NCBI GenBank assembly: GCA_023386815.1
Contig: JAEWIZ010000020.1
Location: 62,001 to 126,000, forward strand
DNA: 64,000 nt
Source of the DNA: Bacillota bacterium
Lineage (GTDB): Bacteria > Bacillota > Clostridia > Lachnospirales > Lachnospiraceae
Direction of reading: 5' to 3'
Under the pieces are notes generated by a model. It worked only from the letters and a program-made list of their open reading frames with translations. It did not search any database and was not told the DNA's origin. Of this stretch, positions 55,029 through 63,763 are shown one piece after another. The stretch's first letter is position 1, and every line of letters starts with the position of its first letter. A program made the translations under genes and the position numbers.

Positions 55029-56461
55029 TATTCATTTCCACCCTTCATATATTTTTTTATCACCTGTGCTATTGTCCTTCCCAATAAAGGAGGAACCGAA
55101 TTACCTATCTGCATATATGTCTTTGTATATGCCCCTCTAAAGAAATAATCATCTGGGAATGACTGGACACGTGCTGCTTCTCTTGGAGTTAGACCTCTTG
55201 CCTGATTTGGATGAATATACATATTACAGTCAAATTTCATATGTGCGGTAATTGTTTTACATACTTTATTATTCTCGAGTTTAAAATATTTATCTTTAAA
55301 AATATCGTTCCTTCTTGCATATGGCATAATATCCGCTATTTTAGGATCATCGGATCTGTCTCCCGGTTCCATTCTTCCATATATTTCTATATCCCTGTCA
55401 TTATTATAGCGTGCCTTGTGGTTAGCAACTGTCTTTATTATGCGCCCTTGATTGATATAAGTAATATACTCATTAGCTTCTGTCACCAGATTTTTTTCTA
55501 TTTTATATCCACATTCCGGTGTACCTTCTTCAGTCGAATTTCTGACTCTTGATGCCTGTAATTCCCTAAGACCAAATAATGCATCCCCCAAAGTATGCTC
55601 TGGAATATTTTCACTTAAAGCAAATATTTCTTTAAAAATGGACTCATTGTCAATTCCAATGCGATTTCCAATATATATCAAACGCTCTCTATTTTGCGGT
55701 ACTCCATAATCTTTCGCATTAAGTATATGGCATTCAACTGCATAACCAATATTTACAAAATCTTCCTTTACCTGTTCCGCAACTGATAGCATTCCCTTTA
55801 CATTTTCCATTACAAAGAATTTAGGATTCACTTTTTTTACAACTTCCACATAACTCTTATATAAATGATTTCTTGGATCATCTATTAAACGCTGTCTATT
55901 AGCCATACTAAATCCTTGACAAGGTGGTCCACCGACAACAACATCAACTTTTCTATCAGCTAACAATTCTTTCAGATTATTAACAACATCATTGATATCT
56001 CCTAATACAATATGATCTCTTGGTGTTTCTGGATGATTATGCGCATACGTGTCCACACAGCAATCCTGTATATCATTTGCCAGACTCGTAATAAAACCTT
56101 CTTGAGTGAATCCAAGTGATAATCCGCCTGCTCCACAAAATAAATCTATCATTCTAAGGGCATCCTCAGACACATTTTCTCTGGCGTTCATAATATACGT
56201 ATTGCAGTACTTACTTACTGGGCAGATACTACATTTCTGACTTTCACTATTACAAATTGTTGCTATGTTCTTAAATGCATTTTTGAATTCAGAATCAAAT
56301 TGTAATTCATTCTTATAGAATTCCGCTCTGTCATCTAAAAAGTATTCACCTGTTTTTTGTGTTACTCGTTGAACACACAAATCTATGTTATCGTTCTTAT
56401 TTAGCTCAATTCCAGAAACTGCAAATGCTTCAAATTCTGTTTTATCATTTTTATAATTCAT
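55028..56461 (-). CDS. C5 cytosine methyltransferase with N-terminal Fe-S-like motif
   Basis: A 477-residue DNA methyltransferase. The catalytic region has LFCGAGGLSLGF (motif I), GGPPCQGFSMANRQ (motif IV, nucleophile Cys), ENVKGM (VI), QNRERL (VIII), LTPREAARVQSFPDDYF (IX) and QIGNSVPPLLG (X). The first about 95 residues are extra and contain Cys70, 77, 80 and 86, spaced C-x6-C-x2-C-x5-C, the same spacing as the 4Fe-4S loop of endonuclease III-type glycosylases. Start at 56461 (TAATG overlap) is favoured. It is one of the two modification enzymes of the system. Confidence 0.9.
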   Translation of the reverse strand: MNYKNDKTEFEAFAVSGIELNKNDNIDLCVQRVTQKTGEYFLDDRAEFYKNELQFDSEFKNAFKNIATICNSESQKCSICPVSKYCNTYIMNARENVSEDALRMIDLFCGAGGLSLGFTQEGFITSLANDIQDCCVDTYAHNHPETPRDHIVLGDINDVVNNLKELLADRKVDVVVGGPPCQGFSMANRQRLIDDPRNHLYKSYVEVVKKVNPKFFVMENVKGMLSVAEQVKEDFVNIGYAVECHILNAKDYGVPQNRERLIYIGNRIGIDNESIFKEIFALSENIPEHTLGDALFGLRELQASRVRNSTEEGTPECGYKIEKNLVTEANEYITYINQGRIIKTVANHKARYNNDRDIEIYGRMEPGDRSDDPKIADIMPYARRNDIFKDKYFKLENNKVCKTITAHMKFDCNMYIHPNQARGLTPREAARVQSFPDDYFFRGAYTKTYMQIGNSVPPLLGRTIAQVIKKYMKGGNE

Positions 56462-57396
56462 TAGTCTACCCACTCTCCAAGTTCCTTTAATGTATTTTTA
56501 ACAGACTGGGCTACTGCTCTGGACACATTTACTGTTACTGCATTTCCAAACTGTTTATATGCTTGACAGTCAGATACAGGTATTTCAAATTTATCATCAA
56601 ACCCCTGTAAACGTGCACACTCGCGAGGTGTTAATCTTCTCACACGTCCTTTTTGCGTAACATAGTTGTCTTGGCATGCTCTATGCATTTTAGCCATAGT
56701 AGCACACAAAGGTCTCGCTATTTTTAAATCAATTTCAGACTTTGCCTTATAACCACCTGTACCATCAGATAATATTGTAGGCAATATCCTGTCCGATAAA
56801 AAGTACTTTGGATTCACTTCTTGTTCCAATAAATCCTGTAATGTTTTATCAAGCTCCTTTTTCTCTGGAAATTTATATTCTGCGCTGTCATTTGCAAAGC
56901 AAACTATATATGTTCTATTTCTGGTCTGTGGAACTCCGTAATCCGCCGAGTTCAATATTTCACAATATACTTTATATCCCAGTTCTTCTTCCAGAATTCT
57001 TTGTATTTCTCGATAGGTTCTTCCATTATCATGTGTTCTAAGAGATCTCACATTTTCCAATATCACTGCCTTCGGTTTTTTACCTCTTTCAATTTTATCA
57101 TTAATAATTTCAGCTATTCTGAAAAACAATGTTCCCCTGGTATCTTCAAATCCTTTTTGCTGTCCCATCATACTAAATGGCTGGCATGGAAATCCACCTA
57201 TTAAGACATCGCAATCTGGAATCTCTTCTAATGGAATTTCATTTATATCTCCATGTACAATATGTTTTCCAAAATTGGCTTCATACGTTTGTACCGCATA
57301 TTTATCAAAATCATTCGCCCAAATGATTTCATATCCCATATCAACAAATCCCTTATCAAGGCCCCCGAGTCCGCTAAAAAATGATACTACTTTCAC
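56461..57396 (-). CDS. C5 cytosine methyltransferase
   Basis: A 311-residue compact C5 methyltransferase with FSGLGGLDKGF (I), GGFPCQPFSMMGQQKGFED (IV), ENVRSLRTHD (VI), QTRNRTYIV (VIII), RRLTPRECARLQGFDDKF (IX) and YKQFGNAVTVNV (X). It starts at a GTG (57396) right after the RHH gene, with AAGGAGG upstream. Two C5 methyltransferases fit a system recognising an asymmetric site, one enzyme per strand. Confidence 0.92.
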   Translation of the reverse strand: MKVVSFFSGLGGLDKGFVDMGYEIIWANDFDKYAVQTYEANFGKHIVHGDINEIPLEEIPDCDVLIGGFPCQPFSMMGQQKGFEDTRGTLFFRIAEIINDKIERGKKPKAVILENVRSLRTHDNGRTYREIQRILEEELGYKVYCEILNSADYGVPQTRNRTYIVCFANDSAEYKFPEKKELDKTLQDLLEQEVNPKYFLSDRILPTILSDGTGGYKAKSEIDLKIARPLCATMAKMHRACQDNYVTQKGRVRRLTPRECARLQGFDDKFEIPVSDCQAYKQFGNAVTVNVSRAVAQSVKNTLKELGEWVD

Positions 57397-57594
57397 TTAT
57401 TTTTCCTCCTTAAGCCTATTATTACGTATATATTCTCTGATCCATAATCCTATCTCAACAGAGGCGCTCTTTCCTTCATTATGTAATAAATCCATAAATT
57501 CATCTTTAACCATTGGTTCAATCGAAATTTCAATTTTCGCTGTTTTTTTTCGACCTGCCGGTCTTCCACAGTTACTATTCTTTTTTCCAGTCAT
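57397..57594 (-). CDS. ribbon-helix-helix (CopG-like) regulator
   Basis: A 65-residue basic protein with a beta strand KIEISIEP followed by two helices (MVKDEFMDLLHNEG and SVEIGLWIREYIRN), the ribbon-helix-helix layout. It heads the R-M operon directly after a consensus promoter, so it probably sets its expression, like a control protein, perhaps delaying restriction until methylation. Its stop abuts the first methyltransferase start. Confidence 0.75.
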   Translation of the reverse strand: MTGKKNSNCGRPAGRKKTAKIEISIEPMVKDEFMDLLHNEGKSASVEIGLWIREYIRNNRLKEEK

Positions 57595-57620
57595 TTAGTT
57601 TTCCTCCATTTAATACCCCT

Positions 57621-57649
57621 ATTATATAATGTTTTTATCAGGGTGTAAA
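57621..57649 (-). promoter_or_regulatory. promoter of the R-M operon
   Basis: On the minus strand TTTACA (57644-57649), exactly 17 bases, then TATAAT (57621-57626). This is a near-consensus promoter 27 bases before the RHH start. GGAGG follows as ribosome site. Confidence 0.75.
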
Positions 57650-57668
57650 TATATTTTTATTATATTTA

Positions 57669-57697
57669 TATACATTGCCCAAACTGATTGATATAAT
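57669..57697 (+). promoter_or_regulatory. divergent promoter of the HNH gene
   Basis: A TATAAT -10 at 57692-57697 with 17 bases to a weak TATACA at 57669-57674. It is about 30 bases before the HNH start and back-to-back with the operon promoter, so the RHH protein may bind between them. Confidence 0.5.
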
Positions 57698-57727
57698 ATT
57701 CTTAATGTTGCAAAAAGGGGTTTTTAT

Positions 57728-58912
57728 ATGTACGCACAAATAGTTAACGAACTAAATAATTATCTTAGAAGCCTGAATATAAGTGATAATCCAATAAATC
57801 CAAATGAATTCCAGGCTGTATTTGTAAAGAAATTGTCGAATCAGAATATCATAAAAGAAAAACGCAGAATAAACGCAGGAGCTACTATCTCTACAGTAAA
57901 CCAGACTCACCTTGATGTTACAGGGCGGCAAAGTATGTTGTTTTTCTTTGAATCTTTAAATGACGAAACGACTTCTATTCAGAACATAGATATTGACTTA
58001 TATGAAAATAATTATAAATATCTATTTGATATAAATGCTCCCAAAGGAGAATTGGACTTAGAAGGTAATACATACTTTACCCGTGTTTCTGCATTTTTTC
58101 CCTCACCCTTAACTCCCCCATACTTAAACCCACTCTCAGGCAACTGGGACAGGCTATTACATAGTTCTGCATATAAGAAATATGGACACACCGGTGATCA
58201 GATTCAGATTAATATTCCAGATTCTGATGAGATTTTTACCAAGTTTCATCATTTGGCATTCCAAGATGACGCTTTGGTTTTATTAAAGTATGATTATTTT
58301 CATTATCTGGCAATTTTAATTCCTTTTGAATTGTGTAACAATCTATATACGATTACACATACTTATGGTACTCAAAATGTAAATATTGCTGTAGATAATC
58401 CTTTATATAATAAAGAGACAGCACTTCAAATTCAATTTGATGAAATCACAAAAGATCTTATGTTTGATGAATGTGAATCCTTAACATTACAGACCTCATT
58501 AAACAATAGTTTTGCTGCTGGAACTGATATTCCTAGATTGATAAAAACTCGTGTATCCCAAGGTGCTTTTCGACGATTACTACTTTTGGAACGTCATCAA
58601 TGCCAATTATGTGATATTACTACTACTTCTACATTAAGAGCTAGCCATATCAAAGAATGGTCTCAATCCTCAAGAGAAGAGAGAATAGATGCAGCTAATG
58701 GTTTACTACTCTGTGCTAATCACGATGCACTTTTTGACCGACATCTCATTTCTTTTAACCCAGATACCGGTAATATCTGCATTTCAGATTCTATTAGCGC
58801 CGAACAAAAAATTGCGTTAAATATTTCTGATGAACTTACCCTCCCTCTTAATGAACAAAAGAGAAACTACATGAAAATCCACTATCAAAAATATAGAGAT
58901 AACGAAAAATAA
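57728..58912 (+). CDS. HNH restriction endonuclease
   Basis: A 394-residue protein with a C-terminal HNH nuclease: CQLC (first zinc pair), LRASHIKEW (first His), NGLLLCANHDALFD (Asn, Cys and His of the second half). The N-terminal about 200 residues are separate and contain NQTHLDVTGRQ (58-68) and GDQIQINIPDSDEIFTK through DALVLLKYDYFHYLAILI (157-197), which resemble the N-terminus of the McrB-like subunit. It is divergent from the R-M operon and is likely a second effector cutting the same or modified sites. Confidence 0.85.
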   Translation: MYAQIVNELNNYLRSLNISDNPINPNEFQAVFVKKLSNQNIIKEKRRINAGATISTVNQTHLDVTGRQSMLFFFESLNDETTSIQNIDIDLYENNYKYLFDINAPKGELDLEGNTYFTRVSAFFPSPLTPPYLNPLSGNWDRLLHSSAYKKYGHTGDQIQINIPDSDEIFTKFHHLAFQDDALVLLKYDYFHYLAILIPFELCNNLYTITHTYGTQNVNIAVDNPLYNKETALQIQFDEITKDLMFDECESLTLQTSLNNSFAAGTDIPRLIKTRVSQGAFRRLLLLERHQCQLCDITTTSTLRASHIKEWSQSSREERIDAANGLLLCANHDALFDRHLISFNPDTGNICISDSISAEQKIALNISDELTLPLNEQKRNYMKIHYQKYRDNEK

Positions 58913-58965
58913 ATATTGAGTTTAAGTAAAGTAATCAATACCATTTTTCACAAAGGCAGAGGAAG

Positions 58966-61074
58966 TTACCTTCCCCTGCCTCTGTCAATCTGCTTATCCT
59001 TTCCGTTCCTTTCCTCCATTTCCCGAACCATCTTCTCTTCATAAATCATCTGATAATCATCCATTATTTCTTCGATATCCATCTTCACTCCAAGCAAACG
59101 TAACACTTCCCTATGAAGACTCAGATTATAATTTGCATCGTCCATTCTGAAATCAAACAGCGCAACTTTTCTTTCCAATGGCATATTCTCGTAAGACTCA
59201 TAAAGCATTTCTATTACCTGTGCTGTATTATCTGCCACCTCATGGATTGCATCCCTTCTTGTTGCATTGAATATCATATCAGCCTCATCCAATAGACCAT
59301 CAAAATCATATCCATGACCACAGTTATCGTAAAAGTCTCTGATAATTTTCACAATATCATTTACCGCCATATCCTCTGCAACACCAAATACCTTCGCTTT
59401 ATCACTATCTGTCATGAAGCGATATTCTGAATATGTGAGCGGCATCCGTACTCTAGAATTATGACCATCAGCGGAACGAATAACAGATTCTGATTTTATA
59501 TCACTATCTCCAGAAACCACATCTCCCAAACCATATACAGATACAGACATTTCTCCTTCTTCCAATTCAACTCCGGCATCAATCACTGGGACATTATCCA
59601 AATCAGATTCAGATTTATCGTAAGCACCTGCTTCAAGACTTGCCGTCACCTCTTGTTCAGCATTTTCAATCTGGGTATCTTCAGTAATTGGTTCCGCAAC
59701 AGGATAATTGCCAGCCACATCCCTATTATCCGTAAAATCATATTCATCATAATCAATAGTCGTAGGTGCTGTTCTCTCTGCTTCATAATAAGTAGGCACT
59801 TCCATTTCAAAGTTTGTCTTAATTGGTTCATCCTCGGAAACCACATACATCGCAGTGGACAGATTTTCTTTCATCGCGATACCTGCCAGTTTCTGATTAT
59901 ACTTTGTCTTATGCTTCTCTTCCTTAAGCTGCTGCAATTCCTTCTGTATTCCCATATGCCAGTCCTGAAATTCCCGCCAGTCGTCTTCTGACTTACAGGC
60001 ACTAAGCTTTGCTTTCGTCATGGCATAAATCTTATGCTGCCTTTTATTAATTTCTTCATGGCGTTTTTCCTGCCTGATCTTGTAATCAACCAGGTCACCA
60101 AAGTCTTTGATATCATTATTAACAATCATCAGATATTCGTCTTGCAACAGATGAAACCGTTTCAGATCCTCGGCATATCTTGCTGAATTCACATAAAATT
60201 TCTTCTGTTCCACAATTCTCAGACGATACATCTTGGCATAGAACTTTTTCTGATATAGAGTCAGATTACTCCTCTTATAATTCCAGAAATCCTTCGCATA
60301 ATAATGTGGAATCACCGTATGAGGCGAACCAAGATAATATTTGAATACACCCTCTTTAAACATTTCATCCATCTTATCCAGTTTATGATACAGTTTCCTC
60401 CCCGGCACCTTTACTGTCAGATAGGTTCCTTGTTTGAATTCATACCCTATCCTTTTCATAAGATACAGGAAATGATCCACACTGCCTGCATAAGCGGCGC
60501 AAAGTCTGGCATCCCGATAGATCAGTTCTTTGAAGGACTGTTCAAACTCCCATTTCTCTCTGGACATATTGACTGGATTCTTACTATATTCTGCTGGCTG
60601 AATGGATAATCCCAACTCTTTACAGAACTTGTTTGTCAGGGGCTGCAAATGATATTTCCAGTTCCCTTTCGGAGAATCATACTTCATTCCATCCACAAAT
60701 CTCACAATGTTCCATACAATATGACCGTGATTGTGGGCTTTGTCCGTATGAACAGAATAAACAACTTCATAATTTTCTCCCAAATGTTCTTCTGCAAATC
60801 GTCTTGTTACTTCAAATGCCTGTTCTGGCGTTGCTTCATCTGGTGGAAACGAAATAATAATGTGATATCCCTGTCTCTTATTTGTCTTTCCAAATATCTG
60901 CTTGGTGTCAAGCATCTGCTCATAGGCTGTTTCTGGTAGGCAGTTAATACTACCCACCAGAATCTTCTCCTCTGTCTTGTCTCCATTCTGAATATATTCC
61001 AATGCAGTTTCCAGATGTCTTGCGGGATTACGGTCTTTCACTTCATTGATATTTATGATTTTCGTAATCGCCAA
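58966..61074 (-). CDS. MobP-type relaxase
   Basis: A 702-residue relaxase. The N-terminal domain has GYHIIISFPPDE and the HUH-like HTDKAHNHGHIVWN with its three histidines (around 110-125), typical of MobP/VirD2-like nickases. The long remaining part is charged and helical. It nicks the transfer origin for mobilization, in complex with MobC whose gene overlaps. The mobilization origin should lie upstream of mobC, around 61.4 kb, but I cannot point to it. Confidence 0.9.
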   Translation of the reverse strand: MAITKIININEVKDRNPARHLETALEYIQNGDKTEEKILVGSINCLPETAYEQMLDTKQIFGKTNKRQGYHIIISFPPDEATPEQAFEVTRRFAEEHLGENYEVVYSVHTDKAHNHGHIVWNIVRFVDGMKYDSPKGNWKYHLQPLTNKFCKELGLSIQPAEYSKNPVNMSREKWEFEQSFKELIYRDARLCAAYAGSVDHFLYLMKRIGYEFKQGTYLTVKVPGRKLYHKLDKMDEMFKEGVFKYYLGSPHTVIPHYYAKDFWNYKRSNLTLYQKKFYAKMYRLRIVEQKKFYVNSARYAEDLKRFHLLQDEYLMIVNNDIKDFGDLVDYKIRQEKRHEEINKRQHKIYAMTKAKLSACKSEDDWREFQDWHMGIQKELQQLKEEKHKTKYNQKLAGIAMKENLSTAMYVVSEDEPIKTNFEMEVPTYYEAERTAPTTIDYDEYDFTDNRDVAGNYPVAEPITEDTQIENAEQEVTASLEAGAYDKSESDLDNVPVIDAGVELEEGEMSVSVYGLGDVVSGDSDIKSESVIRSADGHNSRVRMPLTYSEYRFMTDSDKAKVFGVAEDMAVNDIVKIIRDFYDNCGHGYDFDGLLDEADMIFNATRRDAIHEVADNTAQVIEMLYESYENMPLERKVALFDFRMDDANYNLSLHREVLRLLGVKMDIEEIMDDYQMIYEEKMVREMEERNGKDKQIDRGRGR

Positions 61075-61415
61075 TTTTCAAGCACCTCCTTCATCAGCTT
61101 CGTTATTTCTTCCAAAAGCATGGTACATTTATAGATTTCACTAAAATAAACATCGCCACGACCATTTGCTACCTTGGCCAGCTGATTCACATTTGTTGCA
61201 ACTCCCGTGATCTGTCTCACCAGATTTGCCCGGTCCAGTGGAAACTTCAGATCAACCTTACCAGAACCCTGAACTAAAGCGCGAATATATTTGCTACGGT
61301 CTACTCCGGCAGCTTTTGCATCCTCCTCCAGCTTTTCAAAATCTTTATCAGATAATTTCACAGATACCTTGTGGTACTTGATATCTGATTTATACTTTCT
61401 TCTTCCATTTACCAT
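61053..61415 (-). CDS. mobC: MobC relaxosome accessory protein
   Basis: A 120-residue MobC-like protein. An RHH-like VSVKLSDKDFEKLEEDAKAAGVDRSKYIRALV region is at residues about 15-48, followed by LVRQITGVATNVNQLAKVAN, the family signature. Start at 61415 since AAGGAGG is seven bases upstream; the codons before it contain the ribosome site. It overlaps the relaxase start by 22 bases. Confidence 0.85.
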   Translation of the reverse strand: MVNGRRKYKSDIKYHKVSVKLSDKDFEKLEEDAKAAGVDRSKYIRALVQGSGKVDLKFPLDRANLVRQITGVATNVNQLAKVANGRGDVYFSEIYKCTMLLEEITKLMKEVLENWRLRKS

Positions 61416-61640
61416 ACACAAATCCTCCTTCAAAAATCATTCTCTGCGACCTGTTTTCTCTTATCTGTCTCATTGTTTTTCTCTCCTTTCTGCTCTCACA
61501 TTCCTGTGGAGCAATGCTAAAAATATCCCTGTAAATTTCCTACTGCAAGATGCGGAAAAAGTCGGACTTTTTCCAGCCAAAAAATTTTTGGCTTCTTGGC
61601 AGGAGTCCCTGCACCCATATTCATATCTATACCTCGAATT

Positions 61641-61751
61641 TCATGTAATACATCCTGCACTACAAAATATTTTTGTAATGCAATCTGTACTACATTTCCC
61701 TTCGCATTTATTACAATCCGCACTACAGATTATCAATAAAATCAAACGCAT
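61641..61751 (-). CDS. possible 36-residue Cys-rich peptide
   Basis: A frame from ATG 61751 to stop 61641 encodes a hydrophobic start (MRLILLII) followed by CSADCNKCEGKCSTDCITKI then FCSAGCIT, eight Cys in regular spacing from three imperfect DNA repeats. It overlaps the end of the ParR frame in a different frame and lacks a clear ribosome site, so it may be a chance product of the repeats. Confidence 0.3.
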   Translation of the reverse strand: MRLILLIICSADCNKCEGKCSTDCITKIFCSAGCIT

Positions 61752-62196
61752 CATCTGGGATCTCAGCTCCACTTTCTGGAAGAACACCAGCCGCACTAAC
61801 TTCTTCCGTTTCATTCTGAAAAGCCACGGTTTCATCTGGAGATTTTGGAGCGACTGTAATCACTCCATCTGCAAAAACTTCTTTCAACACAGCTCGAATC
61901 AGCTCGGGTAGTTCTTTGACAAGGCTCTCATTTCCCTTTTCCACTTCCTGGCTCAAATTTTCCAGTAATGTTTTTTGAAAGATTTCTTCTTCCTAACGTT
62001 TGGTTTCAGTAGCTTCCCTTTCCACTTCACCAGCAATCCATTCTCTCACCAACATCTTTAGAAATTTGCTCTTGTCGCCTAGATCCTGTTTCTGATTTCC
62101 CTGGTCGATGCTTTCCAGATACTCATAAATCTCTTTTTCCTCATGTTTATCCAGATTCAGTCTGAAACTGACTGTTTTAAAGGATTCTTTCGCCAT
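61723..62196 (-). pseudogene. ParR-like adaptor gene interrupted by in-frame TAG
   Basis: From ATG 62196 a 67-codon frame (KTVSFRLNLDKHEEKEIYEYL, an RHH pattern typical of ParR-like proteins) ends at TAG (61993-61995). The same frame continues without other stops to 61723 (EEEIFQKTLLENL, then LPELIRAVLKEVF), so a single base change would give a 157-residue protein. It follows parM by 14 bases, as the ParR adaptor that links ParM filaments to parC. Only the DNA-binding half is made unless the stop is read through. Confidence 0.6.
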
Positions 62197-62210
62197 CAGG
62201 AAATCACCTG

Positions 62211-63119
62211 CTACTGCAGCTTCTTGACCGCAAAATATTCATAACCAATGGCATTGGCTTTGACATCCTCCAAATAGCAGATGTGAGAACCTCTGATATT
62301 TCCAAAGAGTTTCATCACAACTGCTCCACCACCTGCATAGATGATTGGTGTAAGTTCTGGATCAAATCCATTTTCTTTCAGCTGTGCTTCAAGTTCCTCT
62401 GCAAAAGTACGAATCTGCTCCTGCATTACTTTTGTGTATTCTTCTCCCAGACTGCTTGTTCCCTTCATCATTGCTTCCTGAATGTTAGCTTCGCTTACCT
62501 TACGGTTCAGCTGACTGTAAATTGCTTTTTCCACTCTTCTGGTACAGGAAATCAATGCCTCTGGCAAGCTAAAACTATCTCGTTCAACTGGTACATGATT
62601 TCTTGTATGAATTACATCAATTGTCTTGGAACCAATATCCACAATAAGCTGATCCTCCTTCATATTGCCTAATCGGTCCGCAACTGCTGCATAGCACTGT
62701 GGAAATAACAAGACATCTACAATGTTTATGTGGTAGCGTTTCCCATTGAATTCAAAATCCTCCCGACCACGTTTCAGATAATCTGTGAACGCCTGTTTTT
62801 CTGCTCCAAATCTGGCAAATGGCAAACCTGCTGCCACTACCACATCCGCATAACGCAGTCCATAATAATCCATCTCATACGCAATTCCCGCAAGTGTCAG
62901 AAGAAAATAATCTTCATCTTCTGTTTTAACGTTTTTCATGGGAAGTCTTCCTTCTCCCACTTTGTAGTAATTTCCTTTGTAACGCATGGTTTTCTCTGTA
63001 AATGCCGGAGCAACACCAAACGCCTGAATTCCATTTTCAAATACCACATGAGGAGTTTTACAGGTACAAAAGCCATGATCTATTGCTGCTACTAATACAT
63101 TCTTATCTTTTAAATACAT
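62211..63119 (-). CDS. parM: ParM/StbA-like actin plasmid-segregation protein
   Basis: A 302-residue actin-like ATPase. The phosphate-1 loop is AIDHGFCTCKT, phosphate-2 LIVDIGSKTIDV, and the adenosine motif IYAGGGAVVM. With a ParR-like gene after it this is a type II partition system, used by plasmids and by integrative elements with a replicating stage. No replication gene is seen in the window. Confidence 0.88.
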   Translation of the reverse strand: MYLKDKNVLVAAIDHGFCTCKTPHVVFENGIQAFGVAPAFTEKTMRYKGNYYKVGEGRLPMKNVKTEDEDYFLLTLAGIAYEMDYYGLRYADVVVAAGLPFARFGAEKQAFTDYLKRGREDFEFNGKRYHINIVDVLLFPQCYAAVADRLGNMKEDQLIVDIGSKTIDVIHTRNHVPVERDSFSLPEALISCTRRVEKAIYSQLNRKVSEANIQEAMMKGTSSLGEEYTKVMQEQIRTFAEELEAQLKENGFDPELTPIIYAGGGAVVMKLFGNIRGSHICYLEDVKANAIGYEYFAVKKLQ

Positions 63120-63135
63120 ACAATCGCCTTCCCTT

Positions 63136-63571
63136 CTACTGTCTTTCAGCTGCTGCTAGTGCTTCCTCAAATCGGCACTGTTTTTCATATTCAATTGCTA
63201 CTCTGGCATCGTTAGTAATTACTTCATCTGCAAAAAATGTTGCCTGATAATTTGCCCTCAATATCTCCACCGATGAATTTCTGTCTGTATAAGGAAATTG
63301 ATTCACATACTGTCTGACCTTCTCCTCTTCCATTTCTACAGCCTGCTCATTAAATTCCATCGCTCTGACCGTAAGTTCTCCACTTAACAAATATTTGTGG
63401 TAGGCATGGCGGTCAATTTCCCAAAGCAACGTCATCCACTTACGTCCATACTAACCAATATTCACAATGGTAGCTGCATCTGATTTCCCTAGGATTGGAT
63501 ATGCAAAATCCCCTCTCATCTCATACGCAATTCCTTCTCTTTCAAATAGCGTCTGTTCTTCCTTGTTTCAT
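63136..63571 (-). pseudogene. tnpV: TnpV-like transposon protein, broken by TAG and frameshift
   Basis: The frame 63136-63435 (MTLLWEIDRHAYHKYLLSGEL, then MEFNEQAVEMEEE) resembles the C-terminal two-thirds of TnpV-type proteins. In the same frame upstream of a TAG lies EGIAYEMRGDFAYPILGKSD, the expected N-terminus, so the stop is an insertion into one gene. At the start an ATG (63569-63571) is one base out of frame. The whole would be about 144 residues. Function of TnpV is unknown. Confidence 0.6.
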
Positions 63572-63746
63572 AAATTCTTTTCCATATAGTTGTTCTTCCT
63601 GCACCTTTGGTGCTTACAATAATAATTATTTGTTCATGCCTTAACGCCGGCTCGCGAAGAGTTACTGCTTTTAAATGTCCTGCCTGGCAGGAAAATACTC
63701 CTTCCCCATGTTTCTTCTGAAATAATGAAATATCTAAACTGCCCAC
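63516..63746 (-). CDS. unrecognised basic ORF
   Basis: A 76-codon frame rich in Lys/Arg, with IIIIVSTKGAGRTTIWKRI. It overlaps the start of the TnpV-like gene in another frame and has no clear ribosome site. It may be spurious. Confidence 0.25.
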   Translation of the reverse strand: MGSLDISLFQKKHGEGVFSCQAGHLKAVTLREPALRHEQIIIIVSTKGAGRTTIWKRIYETRKNRRYLKEKELRMR

Positions 63747-63763
63747 ACCTGACAGTCATGTTC

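Noticed and set aside
61517..61723. Minus-strand 68-codon frame after the ParR-like gene
   Set aside because: Low-complexity composition, no ribosome site and overlap with the repeat region; no resemblance to a known protein.
61723..63435. Amber (TAG) recoding as explanation of the in-frame stops
   Set aside because: TAG ends several intact genes in the window (for example the reductase at 6307, a recombinase at 30234 and the Vsr-like gene at 51443), and no suppressor tRNA or recoding gene is present.
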